This document shows, one piece after another, positions 1 to 8,395 of a DNA stretch of 64,000 nt. The notes under the pieces are model-generated. The model made no database searches. It was not told the origin of the DNA and saw nothing but the letters and a program-made list of their open reading frames with translations. The stretch spans positions 22,166,697 through 22,230,696 of the forward strand of contig NC_061774.1 of the NCBI RefSeq assembly GCF_022458985.1. Reading direction: 5' to 3'. The translations under genes and the position numbers were made by a program. The stretch is from Mugil cephalus (taxonomy: Eukaryota > Chordata > Actinopteri > Mugiliformes > Mugilidae). How positions within the stretch are numbered: the stretch's first letter is position 1; the number at the start of each line of letters is the position of its first letter.

Positions 1-1050
1 TTATATGATGGATTTTTAATTGATCTGTATCTTTGGAGGACACCCATGTTGTTTGGCTTCTGTTACATTTTGAGATAAACTTTTGCAGCCAATAATAGCT
101 CTATGCTCTAGTGATACATATTGAAAATTATACATGACAGGTTTCTGGAAATATAACTCACAGAGCCAGTGTTTAATTTTAACTTTTGCATGTTTTCATA
201 ATTATACCATATTGACGCTTATTTGAGGTTAATGACGCACCAAAAATCTGGCTTGGATTTATTTTGGTGCTGGCACGAGCTATTGCACAATTGTCCAAAG
301 AAGAAAAAAAAAAAAAGAAAAAAAAGGACAGAATTACAGAGGGGTATGGAGAGAAAGAAGAGGGAAAGATCTCTACAGTGGGCAAGACAACATTGTCATA
401 CAGAGGAATAATTATGCCCAGGCCAGACAAAAGAGAGGGGAAATCAGTGCCAGTATCTACAGATGGTAATAAGAAGCTTTTTGTGAGTCACAGACGTTGA
501 TTTGGAGTCTGGTTAGTGCCATTTTCTGTGGCAGCCATGTTAGTGATGCTGCTGCGTTTGCTGATTGACTTGTGATTAAGTTCAAAATTGAATAAACCTT
601 CTCTGTGAAAGGCCTTGGATCTGCAAAAGGCATATTGTGGAGGTGCTGTCAGGTATTGTAGCAGTTGGAGACACAGATTAGTGTCCACAGCTGATCATCA
701 GTCAAAATTGATCTATTTAAGAATGCATAAGTCACCACAGAACAAACCTGCAAAGTTAATACAAAGTCAGTAAAGTCACGATTTGCCAAATAGGATACAG
801 AAAATCAGTGATGAGGCAAGTGAGGCACATTAATTATAGTGTTTTTAAAATGAGAGCTCCTTGAATTAATGTTGATTTCCGTAAGGTGATAATGAGAAGA
901 AAGCCTCCTCTTTTTCTTTTTTGTCAGGAGCAACAGATTTGCTATATTTTCAACAAAGGTGTTAACTCAGATGCCTTCTTCCTGGGTTTTTCCAGTCTTC
1001 CCAACACATTGTTATGATGAAAAGTTCACACCCTTAAAACGCTGAAGAAA
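1..1050. other. AT-rich non-coding stretch, no gene seen
   Basis: No recognisable gene or element. There is an A-rich purine run around 302-330 and scattered short open frames without familiar motifs. From about 1008 the sequence becomes a degenerate version of the spacer that precedes tRNA-iMet genes further on (phrases such as 'ttcacaccctta'). Confidence 0.5.
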
Positions 1051-1122
1051 ATGAGAGTGGTGCAGCAGAAGCATGTTGGACCCATAACCCAAAGGTCAAT
1101 GCATTGAAACCATCCTCTGCCA
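1051..1122 (+). pseudogene. degenerate initiator tRNA-Met pseudogene
   Basis: This aligns over all 72 positions with the tRNA-iMet gene repeated downstream and keeps the CAT anticodon. It has about a dozen substitutions, including changes at acceptor positions 2, 3 and 71, D-arm positions 11, 17 and 23, anticodon-stem positions 26, 30 and 42, T-stem positions 48 and 52, and the B-box C (position 55). Several stem pairs are broken, so it is very unlikely to be functional. It is the upstream-most relic of cluster 1. Confidence 0.85.
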
Positions 1123-1209
1123 CAGTTAGTTCTCCATAGATTCAGCCATACAAGAAACATTGTCTTGACTGTCTTAACTGGGACTGCTTTTCCCATTGTT
1201 TCTCTAGTC

Positions 1210-1575
1210 TCCACAATGTGTCTGTGAAGGTTCTCAGTCATCAAGGTCATAGTAATCGAAGAGACATTGAAAGAAGCCAAATGAACTTGTAGAATTTCTT
1301 GAAGACGTTTTCTACTCATCTGTAAAACCCATCAGAAACTTGTTAGACCAGAAACTGATGCAACTAAATTTTCATAACTGCTGGGTACTTACCTGTCGTT
1401 AAGGAAGGGGATTGTGTGCCTAAGATACTTATCCTATGAATGGTACTCTAAAAAAGCCATTGTCGGTGGGAGCCTCCAGTCTCAAGGTGTGAATGGTGTT
1501 AAGACTTCTTGGGGACAGAAGTCAAGACTGAATTGTAAATATACGGCAGATTAAATCTCAGTTCAACTCCTCTGT
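1210..1575 (-). repeat. dispersed repeat, copy A (minus orientation)
   Basis: Read on the minus strand, this matches the segment at about 45606-46005 and, less completely, 16334-16570. Shared landmarks are 'gacttctgtccccaagaag', a 'cattcataggataagt'-like stretch, and 'acgtcttcaagaaattctac'. The segment interrupts a tRNA spacer at its 'ctagtctccacaa' motif, just downstream of the iMet pseudogene at 1051. Its '..KRLQEIL..' translation recurs in the other copy, so the short frames here are repeat-derived. I recognise it as a type common in fish genomes but cannot name the family with certainty. Confidence 0.7.
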
Positions 1576-2190
1576 TTTAAGAAGGTTTTTCCACTTTGAT
1601 TCCTTTACTCCTCTCTCAAATCATCTGTTGTCTCTGACTAGAACTTTGACATTGCTATCTTCAAAAGTGTCCTTTGTCCTTCAGATCGTGGTGGACCACT
1701 GAGTTGTTCCCTGATGAGCTGGCTTTCCTGTGTTAGGCCATGCATTTATGGATGGGTTGTTTTCTTTCCCCATTGTACAAGTCTGTACATTCATCACTGC
1801 ACTGAATATCATCCATTACTCTGTTTTTGCCTGGGTATTTTATCTTTGGGTTGGACCATTCTGTCGAACTGTGTTGCCAGGTTTTGAAATAAACTGGAAT
1901 GTGGTGTTTTCGGAAGATTCTTCTCAGTTTCTCCAATACACCAGCCACGTGGGGGATGATGATGTTCTTCCTCTTGCTGTAATCCCAAAGGCCCAGTTGA
2001 GATATCCACATGTCTAGAGGGTTTGTTTGATGTATTCCCCCTCCTTCTCTTTTCCATCCGATCTTCTTGGTACAGTCTGTGCTTGGTGCTTCAGGGTTCT
2101 CATGACTCTGACTCTGTGTTTCAGGGAGCGGTGGGAATCAAACAAGAAATGCAACATGCTGTCATGTTGGAAATTCCACATCCAAAAATC
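1576..2190. other. non-coding, decayed array margin
   Basis: No gene recognised. Short overlapping frames on both strands (about 1730-2280) have no familiar motif. The end of the stretch (about 2150-2190) becomes tRNA-spacer-like ('ggaaattccacatcc'). Confidence 0.4.
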
Positions 2191-2234
2191 TTGGCCCATA
2201 ACCCAGAGGGATGGATCGAAACTATCTTCTGCTA
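2191..2234 (+). pseudogene. 3'-half remnant of initiator tRNA-Met
   Basis: Only the part from the anticodon stem to the 3' end survives ('ggcccataacccagag' followed by the T arm and acceptor 3' strand). It has a deletion next to the variable loop and two substitutions in the 3' acceptor and T-stem strand. The 5' half with the A box is missing, so it cannot be transcribed or folded as a tRNA. Confidence 0.8.
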
Positions 2235-2517
2235 TTGGTACTCCTATATAGTTTTAGCCACATGGGAATCTTTGCCTTGAGTGTCTTAGCTTAGATGGCC
2301 TCTTTCTCTGTTTCATTATTTTCCACAACATGCTGTCATGATGGAAATGCCTCATTCAAAAACCACCAGCCACCTTCTACTATCGGTATTTGTATATAGT
2401 TTTAGCTAAATGGGAAACTTTGCCTTGACTGTCTCTGATGGCCTCTTTCTTTGATTCTCTAGTTGCCACAACACGTTGTCTTGATGCAAATTTCACACCC
2501 TTAAACCAGCAAACAAG
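2235..2517. repeat. two decayed array spacers, one with only a tRNA 3' tip
   Basis: The stretch holds two diverged spacer units ('tatagttttagc', 'cctctttct', 'ccacaaca', 'gatggaaat'). Between them, at about 2367-2383, is only a trace of a tRNA 3' end ('ccttctactatcggta'). This is the worn edge of the tandem array. Confidence 0.6.
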
Positions 2518-2589
2518 AGCAGAGTGGCGCAGCGGAAGCGTGCTGGGCCCATAACCCAGAGGTCGATGGATCGAAACCATCCTCTGCTA
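2518..2589 (+). tRNA. tRNA-iMet-CAT: initiator tRNA-Met (CAT), consensus copy
   Basis: This 72-nt intronless gene encodes the tRNA that delivers methionine to the start codon as part of the eIF2 ternary complex. Stems in gene numbering: acceptor 1-7 with 65-71, D stem 10-13 with 21-24, anticodon stem 26-30 with 38-42 around loop CCCATAA, T stem 48-52 with 60-64. Initiator marks are all present: A1:U72 pair, three G:C pairs closing the anticodon loop, C33, and T loop ATCGAAA (A54, A60). The internal A box (around TGGCGCAGCGG) and B box (GGATCGAAACC) are intact. TTTT lies at 2607-2610. CCA is not encoded, as is normal for eukaryotes. This is the reference copy for the entries below; variant positions there use gene numbering 1-72. 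Confidence 0.97.
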
Positions 2590-2734
2590 TCGATGTTCCT
2601 GTTTAGTTTTAGCTAAATGGGAAACTTTGCCTCAACTGTCTTAACTTAATGTAGATGGCCTCTTTCTTTGTTTCTCGAGTCGCCACAACTTATTGTCTTG
2701 ATTAAAATTTTACACCCTAAATTCAGCAAACAAG

Positions 2735-2790
2735 AGCAGAGTGCTGGGGGCATAACCCAGAGGTCGATGGATCGAAACCATCTTCTGCTA
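2735..2790 (+). pseudogene. initiator tRNA-Met pseudogene with D-arm deletion
   Basis: It is 56 nt instead of 72. Sixteen bases comprising most of the D arm and A box are missing, exactly between two GTG triplets of the parent gene, as replication slippage would produce. Anticodon-loop C31 and C32 are also G, and the 3' strand has C65T. CAT remains. Without an A box or D arm it should be silent. Confidence 0.9.
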
Positions 2791-2917
2791 TTGGTAGTTC
2801 TGGATAGTTTGAGCAACAGCCGCACCTTTAGCTTGGGTGGCTGCTTTTCTGTGTTTCTCTAGTCGCCACAACAAGCCGTCTTGATGGAAATTTCACACCC
2901 TAAAATCACCAAACAAG

Positions 2918-2989
2918 AGCAGAGTGGCGCAGCGGAAGCGTGCTGGGCCCATAACCCAGAGGTCGATGGATCGAAACCATCCTCTGTTA
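2918..2989 (+). tRNA. tRNA-iMet-CAT: initiator tRNA-Met (CAT), variant C70T
   Basis: Identical to the consensus copy except C70T, which turns acceptor pair 2:70 into a G:U wobble. Promoter boxes are intact. It has an A-type spacer with TTTT at 3007-3010. Possibly functional. Confidence 0.88.
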
Positions 2990-3134
2990 TGGATGTTCCT
3001 GTTTAGTTTTAGCTAAATGGGAAACTTTGCCTCAACTGTCTTAACTTAATGTAGATGGCCTCTTTCTTTGTTTCGCGAGTAGCCACAACTTGTTGCCTTG
3101 ATTAAAATTTTACACCCTAAAATCACCAAACAAG

Positions 3135-3206
3135 AGCAGAGTGGCGAAGCGGAAGCGTGCTGGGCCCATAACCCAGAGGTCGATGGATCGAAACCATCCT
3201 CTGCTA
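3135..3206 (+). tRNA. tRNA-iMet-CAT: initiator tRNA-Met (CAT), variant C13A
   Basis: One change, C13A, breaks the inner D-stem pair 13:21 and alters the A box. The spacer is B-like ('ttggtagttctacatagttt'), with no TTTT nearby. Expression is doubtful. Confidence 0.85.
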
Positions 3207-3247
3207 TTGGTAGTTCTACATAGTTTGAGCGACAGGGGCACCTTTAC

Positions 3248-3294
3248 CTGGGCCCATAACCAAGAGGTCGATGGATCGAAACCATCCTCTGCTA
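3248..3294 (+). pseudogene. 3' two-thirds of initiator tRNA-Met joined to a spacer
   Basis: The B-type spacer of the 3135 copy runs only to 'gggcaccttta' and then jumps into a tRNA at its anticodon stem ('cctgggcccataac'). The A box and acceptor 5' strand are absent. C40A breaks an anticodon-stem pair. The junction sits at a CTGGG/CTTGGG similarity, so an illegitimate crossover is likely. Confidence 0.88.
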
Positions 3295-3430
3295 TTGGTG
3301 TTCCTGTTTAGTTTTAGCTAAATGGGGAACTTTGTCTTAACTTACTGTAGATGGCTTCTTTCTTTGTTTCTCTAGTCGCCACAACTTGTTGCCTTGATTA
3401 AAATTTTACACCCTAAAACCACCAAACGAA

Positions 3431-3502
3431 AGCAGAGTGGCGCAGCGGAAGCGTGCTGGGCCCATAACCCAGAGGTCGATGGATCGAAACCATCCTCTGC
3501 TA
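3431..3502 (+). tRNA. tRNA-iMet-CAT: initiator tRNA-Met (CAT), consensus copy
   Basis: Identical to the reference copy. A-type spacer, TTTT at 3520-3523. The regular 208-bp periodicity starts here. Confidence 0.97.
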
Positions 3503-3638
3503 TCGGTGTTCCTGTTTAGTTTTAGCTAAATGGGGAACTTTGTCTTAACTTACTGTAGATGGCTTCTTTCATTGTTTCTCTAGTCGCCACAACTTGTTGC
3601 CTTGATTAAAATTTTACACCCTAAAACCACCAAACAAG

Positions 3639-3710
3639 AGCAGAGTGGCGCAGCGGAAGCGTGCTGGGCCCATAACCCAGAGGTCGATGGATCGAAACCA
3701 TCCTCTGCTA
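3639..3710 (+). tRNA. tRNA-iMet-CAT: initiator tRNA-Met (CAT), consensus copy
   Basis: Identical to the reference copy. A-type spacer in its 'taactagatggg' form, TTTT at 3728-3731. Confidence 0.97.
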
Positions 3711-3846
3711 TCGGTGTTCCTGTTTAGTTTTAACTAGATGGGAAACTTTGTCTTAACTTACTGTAGATGGCTTCTTTCTTTGTTTCTCTAGTCGCCACAA
3801 CTTGTTGCCTTGATTAAAATGTTACACCCTAAAACCACCAAACAAG

Positions 3847-3918
3847 AGCAGAGTGGCGCAGCGGAAGCGTGCTGGGCCCATAACCCAGAGGTCGATGGAT
3901 CGAAACCATCCTCTGCTA
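3847..3918 (+). tRNA. tRNA-iMet-CAT: initiator tRNA-Met (CAT), consensus copy without terminator
   Basis: Identical to the reference copy, but the only consensus gene in cluster 1 followed by a B spacer. No TTTT occurs before the next gene at 4045, so RNA polymerase III could read into it and stop at 4134-4137. Confidence 0.96.
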
Positions 3919-4044
3919 TTGGTAATTCTGTATAGTTTGAGTGACAGGGGCACCTTTAGCTTGGGTGGCCTCTTTCTTTGCTTCTCTAGTCGCCACAACT
4001 AGTTGTCTTGATGAAAATTTCACACCCTAAAATCACCAAACAAG

Positions 4045-4116
4045 AGCAGAGTGGCGCAGCGGAAGCGTGCTGGGCCCATAACCCAGAGGTCGATGGATCG
4101 AAACCATCCTCTGCTA
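4045..4116 (+). tRNA. tRNA-iMet-CAT: initiator tRNA-Met (CAT), consensus copy
   Basis: Identical to the reference copy. A-type spacer, TTTT at 4134-4137. It is preceded by a B spacer without a terminator. Confidence 0.97.
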
Positions 4117-4252
4117 TCGGTGTTCCTGTTTAGTTTTAGCTAAATGGGGAACTTTGTCTTAACTTACTGTAGATGGCTTCTTTCTTTGTTTCTCTAATCG
4201 CCACAACTTGTTGCCTTGATTAAAATTTTACACCCTAAAAACACCACATACA

Positions 4253-4324
4253 AGCAGAGTGGCGCAGCGGAAGCGTGCTGGGCCCATAATCCAGAGGTCG
4301 ATGGATCGAAACCATCCTCTGCTA
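4253..4324 (+). tRNA. tRNA-iMet-CAT: initiator tRNA-Met (CAT), variant C38T
   Basis: C38T (standard position 39) turns the innermost of the three conserved initiator G:C anticodon-stem pairs into G:U. The family uses these pairs for P-site initiation, so function may be reduced. The spacer is a B/ancestral mosaic and lacks TTTT. Confidence 0.88.
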
Positions 4325-4459
4325 TTGGTAATTCTGTATAGTTTGAGTGACAGGGGCACCTTTGCCTTGACTGTCTCTGATGGCCTCTTTCTTTGTTTCT
4401 CTAGTCGCCACAACTAGTTGTCTTGATGAAAATTTCACACCCTAAAATCACCAAACAAG

Positions 4460-4472
4460 AGCAGAGTGGCGC
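4460..4472 (+). repeat. 13-bp duplication of a tRNA 5' end
   Basis: The first 13 bases of the tRNA (AGCAGAGTGGCGC) occur twice head to tail, at 4460-4472 and as the start of the gene at 4473. This lengthens this unit to 220 bp. It places a half A box just upstream of a complete one. Confidence 0.9.
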
Positions 4473-4544
4473 AGCAGAGTGGCGCAGCGGAAGCGTGCTG
4501 GGCCCATAACCCAGAGGTCGATGGATTGAAACCATCCTCTGCTA
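4473..4544 (+). tRNA. tRNA-iMet-CAT: initiator tRNA-Met (CAT), variant C55T
   Basis: C55T (standard C56) removes the T-loop base that pairs with G19 and is also an invariant B-box base, so both the fold and TFIIIC binding should suffer. B spacer, no TTTT. Probably a weak gene or pseudogene. Confidence 0.85.
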
Positions 4545-4670
4545 TTGGTAATTCTGTATAGTTTGAGTGACAGGGGCACCTTTAGCTTGGGTGGCCTCTT
4601 TCTTTGTTTCTCTAGTCGCCACAACTTGTTGCCTTGATTAAAATTTTACACCCTAAAATCACCAAACGAA

Positions 4671-4742
4671 AGCAGAGTGGCGCAGCGGAAGCGTGCTGGG
4701 CCCATAACCCAGAGGTCGATGGATCGAAACCATCCTCTGCTA
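4671..4742 (+). tRNA. tRNA-iMet-CAT: initiator tRNA-Met (CAT), consensus copy
   Basis: Identical to the reference copy. A-type spacer, TTTT at 4760-4763. Confidence 0.97.
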
Positions 4743-4878
4743 TCGGTGTTCCTGTTTAGTTTTAACTAGATGGGAAACTTTGTCTTAACTTACTGTAGAT
4801 GGCTTCTTTCTTTGTTTCTCTAGTCGCCACAACTTGTTGCCTTGATTAAAATTTTACACCCTAAAACAACCAAATGAA

Positions 4879-4950
4879 AGCAGAGTGGCGCAGCGGAAGC
4901 GTGCTGGGCCCATAACCCAGAGGTCGATGGATTGAAACCATCCTCTGCTA
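4879..4950 (+). tRNA. tRNA-iMet-CAT: initiator tRNA-Met (CAT), variant C55T
   Basis: Single B-box/T-loop change C55T, full-length B spacer (198-bp unit), no TTTT. It appears to be the least altered form of the B lineage after 3847. Confidence 0.85.
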
Positions 4951-5076
4951 TTGGTAATTCTGTATAGTTTGAGTGACAGGGGCACCTTTAGCTTGGGTGG
5001 CCTCTTTCTTTGTTTCTCTAGTCACCACAACTAGTTGTCTTGATGAAAATTTCACACCCTAGAATCACCAAACAAG

Positions 5077-5148
5077 AGCAGAGTGGCGCAGCGGAAGCGT
5101 GCTGGGCCCATAACCCAGAGGTCGATGGATCGAAACCATCCTCTGCTA
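5077..5148 (+). tRNA. tRNA-iMet-CAT: initiator tRNA-Met (CAT), consensus copy
   Basis: Identical to the reference copy. A spacer with the 'ctttcattg' marker also seen after 8187, TTTT at 5166-5169. First unit of a higher-order block that recurs from 8116. Confidence 0.97.
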
Positions 5149-5284
5149 TCGGTGTTCCTGTTTAGTTTTAGCTAAATGGGGAACTTTGTCTTAACTTACT
5201 GTAGATGGCTTCTTTCATTGTTTCTCTAGTCGCCACAACTTGTTGCCTTGATTAAAATTTTACACCCTAAAACCACCCAACAAG

Positions 5285-5356
5285 AGCAGAGTGGCGCAGC
5301 GGAAGCGTGCTGGGCCCATAACCCAGAGGTCGATGGATCGAAACCATCCTCTGCTA
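5285..5356 (+). tRNA. tRNA-iMet-CAT: initiator tRNA-Met (CAT), consensus copy
   Basis: Identical to the reference copy. A spacer ('taactag' form), TTTT at 5374-5377. Confidence 0.97.
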
Positions 5357-5492
5357 TCGGTGTTCCTGTTTAGTTTTAACTAGATGGGAAACTTTGTCTT
5401 AACTTACTGTAGATGGCTTCTTTCTTTGTTTCTCTAGTCGCCACAACTTGTTGCCTTGATTAAAATTTTACACCCTAAAATCACCAAACGAA

Positions 5493-5564
5493 AGCAGAGT
5501 GGCGCAGCGGAAGCGTGCTGGGCCCATAACCCAGAGGTCGATGGATCGAAACCATCCTCTGCTA
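5493..5564 (+). tRNA. tRNA-iMet-CAT: initiator tRNA-Met (CAT), consensus copy
   Basis: Identical to the reference copy. A spacer ending 'caaccaaatgaa', which always precedes a G15A variant in the homogeneous core. TTTT at 5582-5585. Confidence 0.97.
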
Positions 5565-5700
5565 TCGGTGTTCCTGTTTAGTTTTAACTAGATGGGAAAC
5601 TTTGTCTTAACTTACTGTAGATGGCTTCTTTCTTTGTTTCTCTAGTCGCCACAACTTGTTGCCTTGATTAAAATTTTACACCCTAAAACAACCAAATGAA

Positions 5701-5772
5701 AGCAGAGTGGCGCAACGGAAGCGTGCTGGGCCCATAATCCAGAGGTCGATGGATTGAAACCATCCTCTGCTA
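5701..5772 (+). tRNA. tRNA-iMet-CAT: initiator tRNA-Met (CAT), variant G15A+C38T+C55T
   Basis: Three changes: G15A removes the 15:48 Levitt pair, C38T weakens an initiator G:C pair, and C55T damages the B box. It is followed by the 10-bp-shorter B spacer (188-bp unit), without TTTT. The same triple variant recurs at 6919, 7522 and 8740, so it spreads as a unit. Probably inactive. Confidence 0.8.
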
Positions 5773-5888
5773 TTGGTAATTCTGTATAGTTTGAGCGACA
5801 GGGGCACCTTTAGCTTGGGTGGCCTGTTTCTCTAGTCGCCACAACTAGTTGTCTTGATGAAAATTTCACACCCTAAAATCACCAAACG

Positions 5889-5960
5889 AGCAGAGTGGCG
5901 CAGCGGAAGCGTGCTGGGCCCATAACCCAGAGGTCGATGGATCGAAACCATCCTCTGCTA
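5889..5960 (+). tRNA. tRNA-iMet-CAT: initiator tRNA-Met (CAT), consensus copy
   Basis: Identical to the reference copy. The 5' flank is shortened to 'caaacg'. A spacer with 'cttagtgtagatgg' marker, TTTT at 5978-5981. Confidence 0.97.
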
Positions 5961-6096
5961 TCGGTGTTCCTGTTTAGTTTTAGCTAAATGGGGAACTTTG
6001 TCTTAACTTAGTGTAGATGGCTTCTTTCTTTGTTTCTCTAGTCGCCACAACTAGTTGCCTTGATTAAAATTTTACACCCTAAAATCACCACATACA

Positions 6097-6168
6097 AGCA
6101 GAGTGGCGCAGCGGAAGCGTGCTGAGCCCATAATCCAGAGGTCGATGGATTGAAACCATCCTCTGCTA
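6097..6168 (+). tRNA. tRNA-iMet-CAT: initiator tRNA-Met (CAT), variant G29A+C38T+C55T
   Basis: G29A gives an A:C mismatch and C38T a G:U, so two of the three initiator-specific G:C pairs are lost. C55T damages the B box. 5' flank 'acatac', B spacer, no TTTT. Identical in these features to 7918. Probably a pseudogene. Confidence 0.78.
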
Positions 6169-6294
6169 TTGGTAATTCTGTATAGTTTGAGTGACAGGGG
6201 CACCTTTAGCTTGGGTGGCCTCTTTCTTTGTTTCTCTAGTCGCCACAACTAGTTGTCTTGATGAAAATTTCACACCCTAGAATCACCAAACAAG

Positions 6295-6366
6295 AGCAGA
6301 GTGGCGCAGCGGAAGCGTGCTGGGCCCATAACCCAGAGGTCGATGGATCGAAACCATCCTCTGCTA
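6295..6366 (+). tRNA. tRNA-iMet-CAT: initiator tRNA-Met (CAT), consensus copy
   Basis: Identical to the reference copy. A spacer, TTTT at 6384-6387. Confidence 0.97.
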
Positions 6367-6502
6367 TCGGTGTTCCTGTTTAGTTTTAACTAGATGGGAA
6401 ACTTTGTCTTAACTTACTGTAGATGGCTTCTTTCTTTGTTTCTCTAGTCGCCACAACTTGTTGCCTTGATTAAAATTTTACACCCTAAAATCACCAAACA
6501 AA

Positions 6503-6574
6503 AGCAGAGTGGCGCAGCGGAAGCGTGCTGGGCCCATAACCCAGAGGTCGATGGATCGAAACCATCCTCTGCTA
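6503..6574 (+). tRNA. tRNA-iMet-CAT: initiator tRNA-Met (CAT), consensus copy
   Basis: Identical to the reference copy. A spacer, TTTT at 6592-6595. Confidence 0.97.
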
Positions 6575-6710
6575 TCGGTGTTCCTGTTTAGTTTTAACTA
6601 GATGGGAAACTTTGTCTTAACTTACTGTAGATGGCTTCTTTCTTTGTTTCTCTAGTCGCCACAACTTGTTGCCTTGATTAAAATTTTACACCCTAAAACA
6701 ACCAAATGAA

Positions 6711-6782
6711 AGCAGAGTGGCGCAACGGAAGCGTGCTGGGCCCATAACCCAGAGGTCGATGGATCGAAACCATCCTCTGCTA
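6711..6782 (+). tRNA. tRNA-iMet-CAT: initiator tRNA-Met (CAT), variant G15A
   Basis: Only G15A, combined with an A spacer (TTTT at 6800-6803). It looks like a recombinant between a B-lineage 5' end and an A-lineage 3' end. Probably still transcribed. Confidence 0.9.
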
Positions 6783-6918
6783 TCGGTGTTCCTGTTTAGT
6801 TTTAACTAGATGGGAAACTTTGTCTTAACTTACTGTAGATGGCTTCTTTCTTTGTTTCTCTAGTCGCCACAACTTGTTGCCTTGATTAAAATTTTACACC
6901 CTAAAACAACCAAATGAA

Positions 6919-6990
6919 AGCAGAGTGGCGCAACGGAAGCGTGCTGGGCCCATAATCCAGAGGTCGATGGATTGAAACCATCCTCTGCTA
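6919..6990 (+). tRNA. tRNA-iMet-CAT: initiator tRNA-Met (CAT), variant G15A+C38T+C55T
   Basis: Same triple variant and 188-bp B unit as 5701. No TTTT. Probably inactive. Confidence 0.8.
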
Positions 6991-7106
6991 TTGGTAATTC
7001 TGTATAGTTTGAGCGACAGGGGCACCTTTAGCTTGGGTGGCCTGTTTCTCTAGTCGCCACAACTAGTTGTCTTGATGAAAATTTCACACCCTAAAATCAC
7101 CAAACG

Positions 7107-7178
7107 AGCAGAGTGGCGCAGCGGAAGCGTGCTGGGCCCATAACCCAGAGGTCGATGGATCGAAACCATCCTCTGCTA
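7107..7178 (+). tRNA. tRNA-iMet-CAT: initiator tRNA-Met (CAT), consensus copy
   Basis: Identical to the reference copy. A spacer, TTTT at 7196-7199. Confidence 0.97.
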
Positions 7179-7314
7179 TCGGTGTTCCTGTTTAGTTTTA
7201 ACTAGATGGGAAACTTTGTCTTAACTTACTGTAGATGGCTTCTTTCTTTGTTTCTCTAGTCGCCACAACTTGTTGCCTTGATTAAAATTTTACACCCTAA
7301 AATCACCAAACAAA

Positions 7315-7386
7315 AGCAGAGTGGCGCAGCGGAAGCGTGCTGGGCCCATAACCCAGAGGTCGATGGATCGAAACCATCCTCTGCTA
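7315..7386 (+). tRNA. tRNA-iMet-CAT: initiator tRNA-Met (CAT), consensus copy
   Basis: Identical to the reference copy. A spacer one T shorter further down ('aaaatttacaccc', 207-bp unit), TTTT at 7404-7407. Confidence 0.97.
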
Positions 7387-7521
7387 TCGGTGTTCCTGTT
7401 TAGTTTTAACTAGATGGGAAACTTTGTCTTAACTTACTGTAGATGGCTTCTTTCTTTGTTTCTCTAGTCGCCACAACTTGTTGCCTTGATTAAAATTTAC
7501 ACCCTAAAACAACCAAATGAA

Positions 7522-7593
7522 AGCAGAGTGGCGCAACGGAAGCGTGCTGGGCCCATAATCCAGAGGTCGATGGATTGAAACCATCCTCTGCTA
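7522..7593 (+). tRNA. tRNA-iMet-CAT: initiator tRNA-Met (CAT), variant G15A+C38T+C55T
   Basis: Third copy of the triple-variant 188-bp B unit, no TTTT. It opens the 594-bp block that duplicates 5701-6294. Confidence 0.8.
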
Positions 7594-7709
7594 TTGGTAA
7601 TTCTGTATAGTTTGAGCGACAGGGGCACCTTTAGCTTGGGTGGCCTGTTTCTCTAGTCGCCACAACTAGTTGTCTTGATGAAAATTTCACACCCTAAAAT
7701 CACCAAACG

Positions 7710-7781
7710 AGCAGAGTGGCGCAGCGGAAGCGTGCTGGGCCCATAACCCAGAGGTCGATGGATCGAAACCATCCTCTGCTA
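7710..7781 (+). tRNA. tRNA-iMet-CAT: initiator tRNA-Met (CAT), consensus copy
   Basis: Identical to the reference copy. A spacer with the same 'cttagtgtagatgg' marker as 5889, TTTT at 7799-7802. Confidence 0.97.
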
Positions 7782-7917
7782 TCGGTGTTCCTGTTTAGTT
7801 TTAGCTAAATGGGGAACTTTGTCTTAACTTAGTGTAGATGGCTTCTTTCTTTGTTTCTCTAGTCGCCACAACTAGTTGCCTTGATTAAAATTTTACACCC
7901 TAAAATCACCACATACA

Positions 7918-7989
7918 AGCAGAGTGGCGCAGCGGAAGCGTGCTGAGCCCATAATCCAGAGGTCGATGGATTGAAACCATCCTCTGCTA
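7918..7989 (+). tRNA. tRNA-iMet-CAT: initiator tRNA-Met (CAT), variant G29A+C38T+C55T
   Basis: Same variant as 6097. Its B spacer differs by one base that creates TTTTT ('ggcctttttcttt', about 50 nt downstream), so unlike other B units it could terminate before the next gene. Confidence 0.78.
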
Positions 7990-8115
7990 TTGGTAATTCT
8001 GTATAGTTTGAGTGACAGGGGCACCTTTAGCTTGGGTGGCCTTTTTCTTTGTTTCTCTAGTCGCCACAACTAGTTGTCTTGATGAAAATTTCACACCCTA
8101 GAATCACCAAACAAG

Positions 8116-8187
8116 AGCAGAGTGGCGCAGCGGAAGCGTGCTGGGCCCATAACCCAGAGGTCGATGGATCGAAACCATCCTCTGCTA
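8116..8187 (+). tRNA. tRNA-iMet-CAT: initiator tRNA-Met (CAT), consensus copy
   Basis: Identical to the reference copy. A spacer with the 'ctttcattg' marker, TTTT at 8205-8208. Confidence 0.97.
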
Positions 8188-8323
8188 TCGGTGTTCCTGT
8201 TTAGTTTTAGCTAAATGGGGAACTTTGTCTTAACTTACTGTAGATGGCTTCTTTCATTGTTTCTCTAGTCGCCACAACTTGTTGCCTTGATTAAAATGTT
8301 ACACCCTAAAACCACCAAACAAG

Positions 8324-8395
8324 AGCAGAGTGGCGCAGCGGAAGCGTGCTGGGCCCATAACCCAGAGGTCGATGGATCGAAACCATCCTCTGCTA
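8324..8395 (+). tRNA. tRNA-iMet-CAT: initiator tRNA-Met (CAT), consensus copy
   Basis: Identical to the reference copy. A spacer, TTTT at 8413-8416. Confidence 0.97.

Noticed and set aside
4228-4413. Recurring minus-strand peptide of the form RGWFRSIDLWxMGPARFRCATLL (also near 1100, 9150, 9480, 43830, 45150)
   Set aside because: It is the antisense translation of the tRNA-iMet gene. Its repetition reflects the tRNA array and not a protein family.
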